A DNA stretch of 64,000 nt from Prochlorococcus marinus str. SB (GTDB lineage Bacteria; Cyanobacteriota; Cyanobacteriia; PCC-6307; Cyanobiaceae): positions 124,001-188,000 of the forward strand of contig NZ_JNAS01000002.1 in NCBI RefSeq assembly GCF_000760115.1. Direction: 5' to 3'. The translations under genes and the position numbers were made by a program. The notes below the pieces were generated by a model that was given only the letters and a program-made list of their open reading frames with translations, had not been told where the DNA came from and did not search any database. Position 1 is the stretch's first letter; every line of letters starts with the position of its first letter. This document shows, in pieces, positions 37,326 through 46,836 of this stretch.

Positions 37326-38435
37326 ATGTCTAAAAATTTATTGCCAGTTACTATTATTAGTGGATTTTTAGGTTCTGGCAAAACTACGCTTCTTAATCAT
37401 ATTTTAAAAAATCAAGTTGGTATTAAAACAGCTGTTTTAGTCAATGAATTTGGAGAGATCGGAATAGATAATGACTTAATAATAGAAGGCTCAGAAGATA
37501 TGATCGAATTAAATAATGGATGTATATGTTGCTCTATCAATGGCGAATTATTAAATACTGTATCCAAAGTTTTAGAAAGAGCTGAAAAATTAGACTATTT
37601 GATTGTTGAAACAACTGGATTAGCAGATCCATTACCAGTAGCCATGACTTTTGCGGCTGGTGACCTTAGAGAAAAAGTAAGATTAGATTCGATAATCACT
37701 GTCATTGATGGAGAAAATTTTGATTTTGAAATTAATAATACAAGTGTCGCCTATTCTCAAATTTTATACGGAGATATCCTTCTTCTTAATAAATCTGATT
37801 TAGTAAATGAAAAACAATTAAAGAAAATAGAGGAGTTTATAAATAAAATAAAAAAAGAACCAAGGATTTTAAGATCAACTAATTGTGAAGTTGCATTACA
37901 TACAATAATGAGCGTAGGTCTATTTCAGACGGATACTTGTGAATCCCAGAAAAATAAAAAAAATATAGAACAAAATTCAAACCATCACTCTTCTCATTCC
38001 CACGATCATTCTTCTCATTCCCACGATCACTCTTCTCATTCCCACGATCATTCTTCTCATTCCCACGATCACTCTTCTCATTCCCACGATCACTCTTCTC
38101 ACTCCCACGATCACTCTTCTCATTCCCACGATTTGATCAATAATATCGAGGGTTTTACCTCAGTTTCATATGAGACATTTGAACCATTTTCTTTAAGAAA
38201 GTTTCAATATTTCTTAGATAATCAAATCTCACAAAATGTATTTAGAGCAAAAGGAATATTATGGTTTATGGAAAGTGAAAGAAAACACATTTTTCACCTA
38301 TCTGGAAAACGGTTTTCTCTAGATGATGAGGAATGGACAAAAGAAAAATCTAACAAGATAGTATTAATTGGGAAAAACTTAGATCACCAAACTATTAAAA
38401 ATCAACTGTCATCATGTAGATTTAATTCAGATTAA
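37326..38435 (+). CDS. CobW/COG0523 metal-chaperone GTPase with histidine-rich repeat
   Basis: A 369-residue G3E GTPase. Residues 8-25 contain the P-loop ISGFLGSGKTTLLNH. The CXCC metal site is GCICCSINGELL near residue 66, the base-binding motif is NKSD near 155, and a CobW C-terminal domain follows. Between GTPase and C-terminal domain lie seven copies of a seven-residue unit HSSHSHD (residues ~221-269), a strong metal-binding tract. This suits zinc (or cobalt) handling, as in the ZNG1 relatives. With B12 synthesis elsewhere in the genome a cobalt role cannot be ruled out. Confidence 0.85.
   Translation: MSKNLLPVTIISGFLGSGKTTLLNHILKNQVGIKTAVLVNEFGEIGIDNDLIIEGSEDMIELNNGCICCSINGELLNTVSKVLERAEKLDYLIVETTGLADPLPVAMTFAAGDLREKVRLDSIITVIDGENFDFEINNTSVAYSQILYGDILLLNKSDLVNEKQLKKIEEFINKIKKEPRILRSTNCEVALHTIMSVGLFQTDTCESQKNKKNIEQNSNHHSSHSHDHSSHSHDHSSHSHDHSSHSHDHSSHSHDHSSHSHDHSSHSHDLINNIEGFTSVSYETFEPFSLRKFQYFLDNQISQNVFRAKGILWFMESERKHIFHLSGKRFSLDDEEWTKEKSNKIVLIGKNLDHQTIKNQLSSCRFNSD
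37986..38132 (+). repeat. Seven in-frame tandem copies of a 21-base unit coding a His-rich tract
   Basis: The unit CACTCTTCTCATTCCCACGAT is repeated seven times end to end, with third-base C/T changes in the first codon of units 2 and 4 and a CAT-to-CAC change in unit 6. Every copy stays in frame within the CobW gene. The high identity points to recent expansion, and copy number probably varies between strains. Confidence 0.95.
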
Positions 38436-38461
38436 AGTTCATATTAGGATTTAATTAATTT

Positions 38462-40000
38462 TTGAAAATACGCATTAAAGGGTTTAAAAAAACATTAACA
38501 GAATTAAATTTTCTTTATTTCACTTCGATTATTGTTTCACTCTTAGTAATCATTCCAATTTCCAATTTTCTTATAGAGGGAATTGATTACATTATTAGTG
38601 GAAATTTTTCATTAGGTATTGCAGGAGGAGAAGAGGTATTAGGCACTTTAAAAGTTCTAATATTGACAAGTTTTTTTGGCGGCGGTTTAGGAACTTTGAA
38701 TGGATGGTTACTTTCAAATTGTGATTTTAAGTTCAGAAAAGTTCTTCGTATATGTCAGCTAGTTCCACTAGCTGCCCCTGCATATCTAATAACAGCCATT
38801 TTGCAGGACTTAGGAAGTATTTTTGGATATCAAGTGACTGGTTTATGGTGGGGGGTATTAATACTTTCAATTACTACTTATCCATATGTATTCATTCTTG
38901 CTAACGAAAGTTTTAATAAATTTGGAGTTAATCAAATCAATGCTAGTAGAGGATTAGGAGTAGGGCCTTGGAGCAGCTTCTTTAAAATAGCTTTCCCAAT
39001 GGCGTTACCTGCACTAATAACAGGAATAAGTTTAATGTGTATGGAAGTAATGAATGAGTTAGGTACATTTGCATTATTAAACATACCAAGTATTTCTACT
39101 GGTATAGCTGAAAATTGGATAATTGAGGGTAATCCAAAAAGTGCTATTGGATTATCTTTGGTAGCTTTATTAATGATTTTCACTTTAATTATTTTCGAAA
39201 AGTTATCAAGAAAAAAATCAAAGAGGTGGAGTGAAAATCCTGCATCAAAAGATTCTCAAGGATGGGAATTAAACAAAACTAGAGCTTTTTTAGCAATAAT
39301 AATATCTTTATTTCCTCCAATTTTCTCTTTTGGGATTCCATGTTTTTGGGTTCTACTCAATATAGATCTAATTCAAAAAGGGTTATCTATAGAATTACTT
39401 AGCCTATCATTAAGGACCATAAGTCTAGGACTTTTAACTGCATTTATAGCGATGCTATTCTCCTTAATAATTTCTTTAGTCAGACGAGCAAATAAAAGCT
39501 TTTTTCTAGGACTATTAACAAATCTTGCGGGGATAGGTTACGCAATCCCAGGTACTGTATTAGCTTTATCTTTAATAAGCATTTCTTCCTCAAAATTTAA
39601 TTTTATTGCTATTTGCTTTCTAATTTGGGGTTATCTTGTCCGATTTCTAACTATCTCTAAGGGTTCTATTGATTCAAGTCTTGAGAGAATTTCTCCTAAT
39701 CTTGATGAAGCAGCACTTGGACTAGGAGAAAATTGGCTAGGGATCATCAAAAGAATTCATCTACCTCTTCTCCAAGGACCGATATTAGTAGGATCACTTT
39801 TAGTTTTTGTTGACACGATAAAAGAATTACCCATTACCTTTATTTTAAGACCATTCGATTTCGATACATTATCTGTGAGAATATATCAATATGCTGGAGA
39901 TGAAAGAATGGTTGAGGCAATATTACCGGCCATTCTTATTATGACTTTAGGGCTTATTGCATCAATGACATTGATACCAAGTTTAGAGAAAAAACACTAA
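38462..40000 (+). CDS. futB: Iron(III)-type ABC transporter permease
   Basis: A 512-residue membrane protein with about twelve helices in two homologous permease halves. Each half carries an EAA-like cytoplasmic loop: NASRGLGVGPWSSFFKIAFPMALP near residue 160 and DEAALGLGENWLGIIKRIHLPLLQGP near 420. This double-permease design is characteristic of FutB/FbpB/SfuB ferric-iron importers. The binding-protein and ATPase genes are not adjacent. The start is TTG at 38462. The 3' end overlaps the convergent flippase-like gene by four bases. Confidence 0.85.
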   Translation: MKIRIKGFKKTLTELNFLYFTSIIVSLLVIIPISNFLIEGIDYIISGNFSLGIAGGEEVLGTLKVLILTSFFGGGLGTLNGWLLSNCDFKFRKVLRICQLVPLAAPAYLITAILQDLGSIFGYQVTGLWWGVLILSITTYPYVFILANESFNKFGVNQINASRGLGVGPWSSFFKIAFPMALPALITGISLMCMEVMNELGTFALLNIPSISTGIAENWIIEGNPKSAIGLSLVALLMIFTLIIFEKLSRKKSKRWSENPASKDSQGWELNKTRAFLAIIISLFPPIFSFGIPCFWVLLNIDLIQKGLSIELLSLSLRTISLGLLTAFIAMLFSLIISLVRRANKSFFLGLLTNLAGIGYAIPGTVLALSLISISSSKFNFIAICFLIWGYLVRFLTISKGSIDSSLERISPNLDEAALGLGENWLGIIKRIHLPLLQGPILVGSLLVFVDTIKELPITFILRPFDFDTLSVRIYQYAGDERMVEAILPAILIMTLGLIASMTLIPSLEKKH

Positions 40001-40953
40001 ATTCTTTTAGACACTTTTCTTATTAAGAAAGGTAAGCTTAACAACAAATCTGCCGAGGTAGATATAACCCTAAAATAAACTAAACTTTTAAGAATTATAT
40101 TTTCTGGAATACTTTTGCCAACAAATAAGAGGAGGCAAGCCTCAAAAACGCCAACTCCTCCTGGAGCTGCTGGGACTACCAAGCCTATGGACCATGACAA
40201 AGAAAAAATTACTAATAAAAATATGATGTTCAGGGTATTACTTGTATAAAAAGTATTTAAGCAAAGATAAAACCCAATAAATTTTGATAAAACAAAACCA
40301 ATTTCAAGAAATAAAGCTCTAGAAGGGAAAAAAGAAACTATATTTATTCTCTCTTTAAATTGGCCCTTTGAATTTTGAAGCTTCAAAACCTCAAATACTT
40401 TCCCCTTAAGAGACCCTAATATTTTTAATATCAAAAAAATAAATTTTCTATTTAAAAATAATAAAGGAAAAATTAAAAAAAAATAAAGTGGTGAAAAAAT
40501 TAATCCCATTGATGCCAAGAGAAAAGATCCACTCAACATAAAATAAGGTTCTATAAGCGTCGAATATAAAGCAATCTGTGGATTACTTATTTTTTTTATA
40601 AAATTAAATCTTTCAACAAAATGCCAAACCCCTCCTGGAACATATTTAAGAATATTGGTTAAAACATAGAAAGAAACTAAATTATTACTTTTAAATTCTT
40701 TACCGAACCATTTTACGATATATTTCCATGCATAAGCGTTCAAGCAAATACTTAAAACGCAAAATAAAAATGATAAAAATAGATTAATTCCATTTCTTTC
40801 TAAATTGATATCAAAAGAAATTTGATCAATATTATCAAAAAAATAGATGCAAAAATATAACAAGCTTAAAATAAAGAAAATACTCTTTAAATTTCCAAAA
40901 TTAATTTTTTTAAGGAATTTAAAATATCGTTGATTACTCTTATTAAATCTCAT
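39997..40953 (-). CDS. Flippase-like membrane protein (lysylphosphatidylglycerol synthase TM / UPF0104 family)
   Basis: A 318-residue protein with about eight membrane helices and no soluble domain. It carries the family signature VPAAPGGVGVFEACLLLFVG near residue 255, where a conserved PGGxGxxE loop follows a helix; ILKYVPGGVWHFVERF near residue 105 is a second conserved block. Proteins with only this domain are linked to lipid or glycolipid transport or to membrane lipid modification; substrate unknown. It overlaps larC by four bases (ATGA), so the two are likely coupled, although no functional link is known. Confidence 0.75.
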   Translation of the reverse strand: MRFNKSNQRYFKFLKKINFGNLKSIFFILSLLYFCIYFFDNIDQISFDINLERNGINLFLSFLFCVLSICLNAYAWKYIVKWFGKEFKSNNLVSFYVLTNILKYVPGGVWHFVERFNFIKKISNPQIALYSTLIEPYFMLSGSFLLASMGLIFSPLYFFLIFPLLFLNRKFIFLILKILGSLKGKVFEVLKLQNSKGQFKERINIVSFFPSRALFLEIGFVLSKFIGFYLCLNTFYTSNTLNIIFLLVIFSLSWSIGLVVPAAPGGVGVFEACLLLFVGKSIPENIILKSLVYFRVISTSADLLLSLPFLIRKVSKRI

Positions 40954-42182
40954 TTCCAGTTTTCAAATGCTTTAAATTTTTTACTTGATTCTTTTATTAT
41001 TTTTCTTATTTCGTAAGTTGATATTTTATGCTCTAGATTTAATCTTAAAACCTCATCATTTTCTGGTTTCATAATTATTGATCCGTCAGGTTTCAAAGTT
41101 TGTTTAACTTTTATATTTCCAAAAATCGTTGAACATTCTCCTCTGCGTCTAAGTAATATCCACCTTGACTGAGTCCTCTCACGAACTCCAATAGTATTGG
41201 AATAATCAAACCATAGTCGCCTAAAAAATTCTTTTTTCTTTATGGGCAAGATTGCTTGAATAGAAAATCCAATTCTATTTTTTTTCATATTGATAGCTTG
41301 ATAAGAAACGTCATAAGCTCCCTCGATTCTAAGTTTCTCCACAAAATTAGATATATCTTCGGGTGTTTGGTCATCAATCCATGCTTCTTGAATAATTATC
41401 TCTTCACGCTTTGGACTAATTTGTTCATTATTATTAATAGAAGAATTATAAAATGAAGTAATTTTATAAACTCTTACCAAATTAGGGAATGGGAAATTAA
41501 GGTTCCCAATACCTACCCCATAAGAATTAATAGAATATTTTGAAGGAGGTTCTAGATAGTCGACCAGATTAGCAAGTAAAGCAATACCAGTTGGTGTTGA
41601 GAGTTCGCCCTCTATTGAGCTCCAGTCTGATAAGACCTTGATATTTTTTTGTCTTACTAGCTCTATTACAGCAGGAGCTGGTACAGATAATTTACCATGT
41701 TCAGTATGAACAAAACCTTTCCCCAAAGTTGGTTCATTACAATAAACCCTATTGGGATTTAAGTAATTTAATGCAGCACATACTCCAATGATATCCACCA
41801 ATGAATCTATAGCTCCAATTTCATGAAAATGAACATCATCAGATTTAATGCCATGAACTTTTCCTTCGGCAATTGCTAAAGACTCAAATACTCCATAAAT
41901 TATTTTTTTTAATTTATCCTCTAAGTGGCCTTTTAAAATTAGTTCTTTAATACTCTTCCAAGTTCTTTTAATAGGACTACAATCAATATTCTCGACCTTT
42001 GTCTTTATTCCTCGGATTGAACAACTTTTTGATTCCTTAAAGTTTATTTGATATAAATCCTTTAATCCAAGATCAATAAGTGGTTGTTCAATGACTTTTT
42101 TAGGCACCCCTAAATCATAAAAAGCTCCTAACAACATATCTCCAGAGATACCAGGAGAACATTCAATTAAAACATCTTGCAT
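40950..42182 (-). CDS. larC: LarC-family nickel-pincer cofactor protein (DUF111)
   Basis: A 410-residue protein. The first half matches LarC: IECSPGISGDMLLGAFYDLGVP at the start, VHFHEIGAIDSLVDIIGVCAAL and the NEPTLGKGFVHTEHGKLSVPAPA segment. In Lactobacillus LarC is a CTP-dependent cyclometalase that inserts nickel in the pincer cofactor of lactate racemase. Here the full length of ~410 residues is visible without the frameshift seen in some lactobacilli. The partners larB, larE and larA are not in the window, so a nickel-pincer role is a family inference. Confidence 0.85.
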   Translation of the reverse strand: MQDVLIECSPGISGDMLLGAFYDLGVPKKVIEQPLIDLGLKDLYQINFKESKSCSIRGIKTKVENIDCSPIKRTWKSIKELILKGHLEDKLKKIIYGVFESLAIAEGKVHGIKSDDVHFHEIGAIDSLVDIIGVCAALNYLNPNRVYCNEPTLGKGFVHTEHGKLSVPAPAVIELVRQKNIKVLSDWSSIEGELSTPTGIALLANLVDYLEPPSKYSINSYGVGIGNLNFPFPNLVRVYKITSFYNSSINNNEQISPKREEIIIQEAWIDDQTPEDISNFVEKLRIEGAYDVSYQAINMKKNRIGFSIQAILPIKKKEFFRRLWFDYSNTIGVRERTQSRWILLRRRGECSTIFGNIKVKQTLKPDGSIIMKPENDEVLRLNLEHKISTYEIRKIIKESSKKFKAFENWK

Positions 42183-42234
42183 AAATCAAAGATTTCTTGA
42201 CTGGTGAAATTGAGGTGGAACTCAAGCTTCCATT

Positions 42235-42834
42235 TTAGTTATTTTTAGAAAGATTTTTTTCAATCACTTCGCACTTTATTAATTTCAAAGAATTTCCATC
42301 TCTGTTGATATCTAAACTTACAAAGCTATGCAGAAGTTCAAGAGAAAGCTCCCCTTTTATGACTAATTTAAAATTTTTATTTTTTAAAGTTTTTGACTTT
42401 ATAATTGGGCAGATTTTAATGACAAATTCTTTCTTTTTCGTGTTAACAAAAACCAATTCTCCTCTAACAGAAAAATAATTATCTTTTAGATCTAATTCTT
42501 CTAATAATTTAGAGAAGTTAGTTTTTGAAGAATCATTAGGAAAATCATTTAGTTGATAGGGATCCCATATGCCTGCAATCTGTAAATGCAAATTTTGACT
42601 GTTTTTATTCTTTGGATAAACAACCCAATAATAATTTTTCTTTAAATCAATATGCTTTTTTATAAGTGATAATGCTTTACCTAGAACTACTGTTTCAATT
42701 TTTTCTTCTTTATTGTCAATTAAATAGCCTCTATTTAATTGTTCGCTACTAATAGGAGTAAATTTACCATTAATAATACCGATTGCTCTATGCTGTAATT
42801 GGTTAGTAACTTTTGGGATAGGGTTTTTTAACAT
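42235..42834 (-). CDS. Conserved-looking soluble protein of unknown function
   Basis: A 199-residue protein without signal peptide or membrane helix. It is mixed beta-strand rich (LQHRAIGIINGKFTPIS, YYWVVYPKN, YFSVRGELVFVN, VIKGELSLELLHSFVSL), which looks like an OB- or barrel-type fold, and Lys-rich at several places. I do not recognise a family with confidence. It is leftward, 52 bases upstream of larC, with a small secreted protein gene upstream. Confidence 0.7.
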   Translation of the reverse strand: MLKNPIPKVTNQLQHRAIGIINGKFTPISSEQLNRGYLIDNKEEKIETVVLGKALSLIKKHIDLKKNYYWVVYPKNKNSQNLHLQIAGIWDPYQLNDFPNDSSKTNFSKLLEELDLKDNYFSVRGELVFVNTKKKEFVIKICPIIKSKTLKNKNFKLVIKGELSLELLHSFVSLDINRDGNSLKLIKCEVIEKNLSKNN

Positions 42835-42873
42835 ATGAAAATTTGAAAATAAAAATTTATCGTATTAAATTTG

Positions 42874-43158
42874 TTAATTTTCCTCCAAACTATTAAAAGA
42901 CTTTAACGCATCATCAATTGCATCAGAAGGATCAGTCGCATCATTCATACTATTTTGCCTTCTGATCATTTCCACAAGCTCAAAAGGATTAGTTGGAAAA
43001 GCTGAACTGTCATCTTCTGTTTTAGTTGAAGTATCGATTTCTAAATCTTCAAATAAATATTCAGCATTTAGGTAGTCAGTTTTTAAGGAAATTAATAAAG
43101 TAAAAAAAATTGGGAAAGATATCGATTTATAAAGGCTTTTGCAAAAATAATTTTTCAT
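42874..43158 (-). CDS. Small secreted or membrane-anchored protein of unknown function
   Basis: A 94-residue protein with a signal segment (SFPIFFTLLISLKTDYLNA, likely cut after NA) and an acidic, polar mature part (FEDLEIDTSTKTEDDSSAF, later VEMIRRQNSMNDATDPSDAI). A TTG five codons upstream (43173) is a possible start; I chose the ATG. I recognise no family. It is co-directional with the unknown gene at 42235 (39-base gap) and divergent from xthA. Confidence 0.6.
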   Translation of the reverse strand: MKNYFCKSLYKSISFPIFFTLLISLKTDYLNAEYLFEDLEIDTSTKTEDDSSAFPTNPFELVEMIRRQNSMNDATDPSDAIDDALKSFNSLEEN

Positions 43159-43229
43159 TTTATTTAATTTCAAAATTCTTTAACGCCAAAATTTTTTGCT
43201 ATTTTAATTTTACATAATTTGGTAGAAAT

Positions 43230-44075
43230 TTGTTAATAGCAACTTGGAACGTTAACTCTATAAGAACCAGACTTTCACAAATAATAGCTTGGATTAATCA
43301 AACCAATCCAGAGATTCTATGTTTGCAGGAAACGAAAGTGATAGACGATAGTTTCCCTGTTGAACCTTTTGAAAAATTAGGATACTCAGTAGAAGTCTAC
43401 GGACAAAAGTCATACAATGGTGTCGCTATTATTTCTAAAATAAAGCCAGAAAATGTTAAAAAAGGATTTTACGGTTGTAACGACTCTAATCAAAATATCG
43501 AAATTTTTCTAGATCAAAAAAGATTGATTTCTGCTGATATTAATGGGATTAAAATCATTAATGTCTATGTGCCAAACGGATCTTCTCTAGAATCTAGTAA
43601 GTTCGAATATAAAATTAATTGGTTAAATTGTTTAGCTTCATTTTTGGATGAGCAAGAAAAAAAAGGAGAATTAATTTGTCTTTTAGGTGATTTTAATATT
43701 GCTCGATCTAACTTGGATATTCATGATCCAAAGAAATATGAAGGAGGAATAATGGCATCTGAGATAGAGAGAAATGCACTAAATAATGTTCTGAAAAAAA
43801 GATTAATAGATTCGTTCAGAATTTTTGAACAAAATACTGGCCATTGGAGTTGGTGGGATTACCGTAACAACGCCTTTGAATTAAATAAAGGTTGGAGAAT
43901 AGACCATATATATATCAGCAAAAAACTGTCTTCAAAACTTAAAAGTTGTGTCATAGACAGCTCCCCTAGAGGTAATTTGCGTCCAAGTGATCATGCCCCA
44001 GTAATGATAGATCTTAACTTAAACGAAATAAATGTAGATTTTTTTGAGGATGAGGATAATTTTTTCGAAATATAA
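43230..44075 (+). CDS. xthA: Exodeoxyribonuclease III / AP endonuclease
   Basis: A 281-residue Mg-dependent nuclease that cuts at abasic sites and trims 3' ends in base-excision repair. The N-terminal ATWNVNSIRTRL, ILCLQETKV with the metal-binding Glu, the YNGVAIISK block, LLGDFNIARSNLDIHDP, and the C-terminal SDHAPVMIDL with catalytic Asp and His are present. The start is TTG at 43230, which gives the usual N-terminus starting directly at the first strand. An extra ~12-residue acidic tail (FFEDEDNFFEI) closes the protein. Confidence 0.95.
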   Translation: MLIATWNVNSIRTRLSQIIAWINQTNPEILCLQETKVIDDSFPVEPFEKLGYSVEVYGQKSYNGVAIISKIKPENVKKGFYGCNDSNQNIEIFLDQKRLISADINGIKIINVYVPNGSSLESSKFEYKINWLNCLASFLDEQEKKGELICLLGDFNIARSNLDIHDPKKYEGGIMASEIERNALNNVLKKRLIDSFRIFEQNTGHWSWWDYRNNAFELNKGWRIDHIYISKKLSSKLKSCVIDSSPRGNLRPSDHAPVMIDLNLNEINVDFFEDEDNFFEI

Positions 44076-44229
44076 AAAAAATAAATTGAATTTCTTTAAT
44101 GCTTGAAAACGCTTATTAATAAAGAGTTATTTAAAGTTAGATTATTTTTTATCATTATTTCTTTAAAATTAACAATTTACAATCCAAACTATCGCAATAA
44201 AAATATCATAATGTAGAATTTCAATCTGA

Positions 44230-44258
44230 TTGACAAAATTTTTACTTATTTCTAACTT
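44230..44258 (+). promoter_or_regulatory. Possible promoter upstream of hemL
   Basis: A perfect TTGACA at 44230-44235 is followed after 17 bases by TAACTT at 44253-44258. The -35 is strong but the -10 matches TATAAT at only three of six positions. It lies ~44 bases before the hemL GTG in an otherwise gene-free 226-base interval, which makes it a plausible start site. Confidence 0.35.
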
Positions 44259-44301
44259 AGAACATGACAAGATTTTTCTCAAAACATCATTTACCTAAAT
44301 T

Positions 44302-45603
44302 GTGACTGACATATTAAATTACACCAAATCAGAAGAAATTTTCTCTGCCGCCCAACAACTAATGCCAGGAGGAGTAAGTTCTCCAGTAAGAGCTTTTAAG
44401 TCTGTAGGAGGCCAGCCAATTGTTTTTGATAGAGTCAAAGGTCCTTTTGCCTGGGATATTGATGGAAATAGATATATTGACTACATAGGAAGTTGGGGGC
44501 CCGCCATATGTGGACATGCCCACCCTGAAGTCACAACTGCATTACAGGAAGCACTCGAGAAAGGAACGAGCTTTGGCGCTCCATGCGTTCTAGAAAACCA
44601 ACTTGCTGAAATGGTAATTGATGCAGTCCCATCTGTAGAAATGGTCAGGTTTGTTAATAGTGGAACAGAAGCATGCATGGCTGTTTTGAGACTTATGCGA
44701 GCATTTACTGGAAGAGATAAAGTTATTAAATTTGACGGTTGCTATCACGGTCATGCTGATATGTTTTTAGTTAAAGCAGGATCAGGTGTCGCCACTCTAG
44801 GTTTACCGGATTCTCCTGGTGTTCCTCGGACAACAACTGCAAACACACTGACTGCGCCCTACAATGACCTTGAAGCAGTTAAAAAATTATTTTCAGAAAA
44901 TCCTGATGCCATTTCAGGAGTTATACTTGAGCCTATTGTAGGTAATGCTGGATTTATTACTCCAGAGCCTGGATTCTTGGAAGGATTAAGAGAATTAACC
45001 ACTGAGAATGGATCCTTATTAGTTTTTGATGAGGTAATGACTGGATTCAGAATAAGTTATGGAGGCGCTCAAGAAAAGTTTGGGGTTACTCCTGATTTAA
45101 CCACCCTTGGGAAAGTAATTGGTGGAGGATTACCTGTTGGAGCTTATGGAGGCAAGAAAGAAATAATGTCAATGGTAGCTCCATCAGGACCGGTTTACCA
45201 AGCAGGTACTTTGAGCGGTAATCCACTTGCTATGACTGCAGGAATAAAAACTCTTGAACTACTTAAGCAAGATGGTACATATGATAAACTTGACTCAACG
45301 ACCTCTAGATTAATTGAAGGGATAATTCAGTCAGCAGAAAACAACGGTATCGCTATTAACGGTGGAAGTGTAAGCGCTATGTTTGGATTTTTCTTGTGTG
45401 ATGGGCCAGTCAGGAACTTTGATGAAGCCAAAACAAATGATACCGAACTCTTTGGTAAGTTGCATAGAGAAATGCTTAAACGAGGAATTTATCTAGCGCC
45501 AAGTCCCTTTGAAGCTGGTTTCACATCTCTAGCTCACAGCGAAGAAGAAATTGATAAAACTATCGAGGCTTTTGACGAATCTTTTAATGCAATAAAAAAA
45601 TAA
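44302..45603 (+). CDS. hemL: Glutamate-1-semialdehyde 2,1-aminomutase
   Basis: A 433-residue PLP enzyme that makes 5-aminolevulinate, the committed precursor of heme, chlorophyll and cobalamin by the C5 pathway. Visible blocks are [45 protein letters not shown], the [10 protein letters not shown] Asp pair, and the PLP Lys in [18 protein letters not shown]. Length and sequence are typical. The start is GTG at 44302. A 226-base interval upstream holds no gene and a possible promoter; an inverted repeat follows the stop. Confidence 0.97.
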   Translation: MTDILNYTKSEEIFSAAQQLMPGGVSSPVRAFKSVGGQPIVFDRVKGPFAWDIDGNRYIDYIGSWGPAICGHAHPEVTTALQEALEKGTSFGAPCVLENQLAEMVIDAVPSVEMVRFVNSGTEACMAVLRLMRAFTGRDKVIKFDGCYHGHADMFLVKAGSGVATLGLPDSPGVPRTTTANTLTAPYNDLEAVKKLFSENPDAISGVILEPIVGNAGFITPEPGFLEGLRELTTENGSLLVFDEVMTGFRISYGGAQEKFGVTPDLTTLGKVIGGGLPVGAYGGKKEIMSMVAPSGPVYQAGTLSGNPLAMTAGIKTLELLKQDGTYDKLDSTTSRLIEGIIQSAENNGIAINGGSVSAMFGFFLCDGPVRNFDEAKTNDTELFGKLHREMLKRGIYLAPSPFEAGFTSLAHSEEEIDKTIEAFDESFNAIKK

Positions 45604-45641
45604 TCATTTACATTTCATTAATTAAAAAAAGTAAATGATTA
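45601..45641 (+). terminator. Inverted repeat between convergent hemL and the SPFH gene, possible bidirectional terminator
   Basis: TAATCATTTAC (45601-45611) and GTAAATGATTA (45631-45641) are perfect inverted copies with a 19-base spacer, starting on the hemL stop codon. The position between two convergent genes suits a shared terminator. The long loop and lack of a long T tract leave its strength uncertain. Confidence 0.45.
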
Positions 45642-45672
45642 AAGTTTTATAGAAAGTTTATCTTTTAAATAA

Positions 45673-46476
45673 TTACCTCTTACCACCAACTATTACAGGG
45701 GGACTTCCGCCTTCTGAACCTGGCAGACCAGGAACAACTTGTGTGCTACCATCCCATTTGTCGAGAAATAATTTGAAAAGTACCTGATCGTCAAGACTTC
45801 TATTTAATGTCTCGTACCTAAGTGCTTCTTGTTCAGCAATTTCAACTTCTGTCTTTGCTCTTAGTAGTTGCTGACCTGCTATTTGCTTTTGTTCAATCGC
45901 AGCTCTATATTCCTCAGCAATCTCTAATCCAGTAAGATCTAAACTTTTAACATCTACATAATCGAATGAATTTAGTTCTTGTGCAACAGTATCTCCTACT
46001 TTTTCGGAAATTACTGCGAATTCAGTAGCAATTGTTTCTAGCTCATATTGAGAAAACACTGATTTTAAAGCTTTTAGCAAAGATGGCTGAACAATTTTCT
46101 GATAAACATCGCTATTTCTGCTTGCAATCGTTGCGAAGATCCTTCCTGCTTCGTTAGGTTTTACTGAGTACTTTACGGTAGCTGTAGCCCTAATAACTTG
46201 AAGATCTTTAGTTAAAGTTTCAAATTTTTCGGGTTGAACCTGAGTTTTTATATCAAATGGATAAACAGACTGAACGAATGGAAGTTTAAAGTTTAAACCG
46301 GCTCTCCTAGAGGGACCACTTACTTTCCCTAATGTTGTAACAACTGCAACTTGCCCAGAAGGGACAACAAAAAGAGATTGGGTGAGCAAAAGAAAGCCAG
46401 TAAAGGATAATACAATTAATAATGTTGCTGTTCCACCTGGACCTGTTGGTGTTACATTTTTAAAGGATGTTGACAT
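45673..46476 (-). CDS. Prohibitin-like SPFH/band 7 membrane protein
   Basis: A 267-residue protein with one N-terminal membrane helix (TATLLIVLSFTGFLLLTQSLFVV) followed by the SPFH domain (VPSGQVAVVTTLGKVSGPSRRAGLNFKLPFVQSVYPFDIKTQV). Towards the end is a coiled-coil region (EEYRAAIEQKQIAGQQLLRAK and AEQEALRYE). The layout is prohibitin-like; such proteins form large ring or cage oligomers in membranes and bind proteases such as FtsH. In cyanobacteria homologs have been tied to thylakoid protein quality control, which I infer but cannot show here. Confidence 0.9.
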   Translation of the reverse strand: MSTSFKNVTPTGPGGTATLLIVLSFTGFLLLTQSLFVVPSGQVAVVTTLGKVSGPSRRAGLNFKLPFVQSVYPFDIKTQVQPEKFETLTKDLQVIRATATVKYSVKPNEAGRIFATIASRNSDVYQKIVQPSLLKALKSVFSQYELETIATEFAVISEKVGDTVAQELNSFDYVDVKSLDLTGLEIAEEYRAAIEQKQIAGQQLLRAKTEVEIAEQEALRYETLNRSLDDQVLFKLFLDKWDGSTQVVPGLPGSEGGSPPVIVGGKR

Positions 46477-46612
46477 TAAATTTTTCTTTTAATTAATCAT
46501 ATTTAAATAGACTAATTAGTGCATTAATAAGGCATTTAATTAAAATATTTTTTTAATAATTGTAGATTTAATTGTAAATAATTTTAAATGTAAATAATAT
46601 TTACTAGATATT

Positions 46613-46810
46613 TTATTTGAATTCTTGCAAAAGTTCTAAATAAAGGTCCTCATCTATTTCTCTTATGTCATATTCAGAGGGTAAAACACCATGCTTATGT
46701 TCATGTACCGCCATCCAACAGAATTTCTCTATTTCTTCTTTTGAAAAGCGAGGATATTTTTTTACTTTCTTAACCAATGATTTAATGAGAGATTCTGAAT
46801 AATCTGTCAT
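46613..46810 (-). CDS. Small soluble protein of unknown function
   Basis: A 65-residue protein rich in charged residues (LVKKVKKYPRFSKEEIEKFCWMAVHEHKHGVLP, then YDIREIDEDLYLELLQEF). No family recognised. The compact His/Lys centre and acidic C-terminal helix resemble no motif I know. It sits 26 bases downstream of the YajQ gene in the same direction, so it is probably on the same transcript. A clear ATG is at 46810. Confidence 0.6.
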   Translation of the reverse strand: MTDYSESLIKSLVKKVKKYPRFSKEEIEKFCWMAVHEHKHGVLPSEYDIREIDEDLYLELLQEFK

Positions 46811-46836
46811 GCTTTAAAAATATTCTTAAAAAGATT

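Noticed and set aside
37986-38132. Tandem repeat as a possible CRISPR array
   Set aside because: The 21-base units follow each other without spacers and encode a His-rich tract in frame in the CobW gene.
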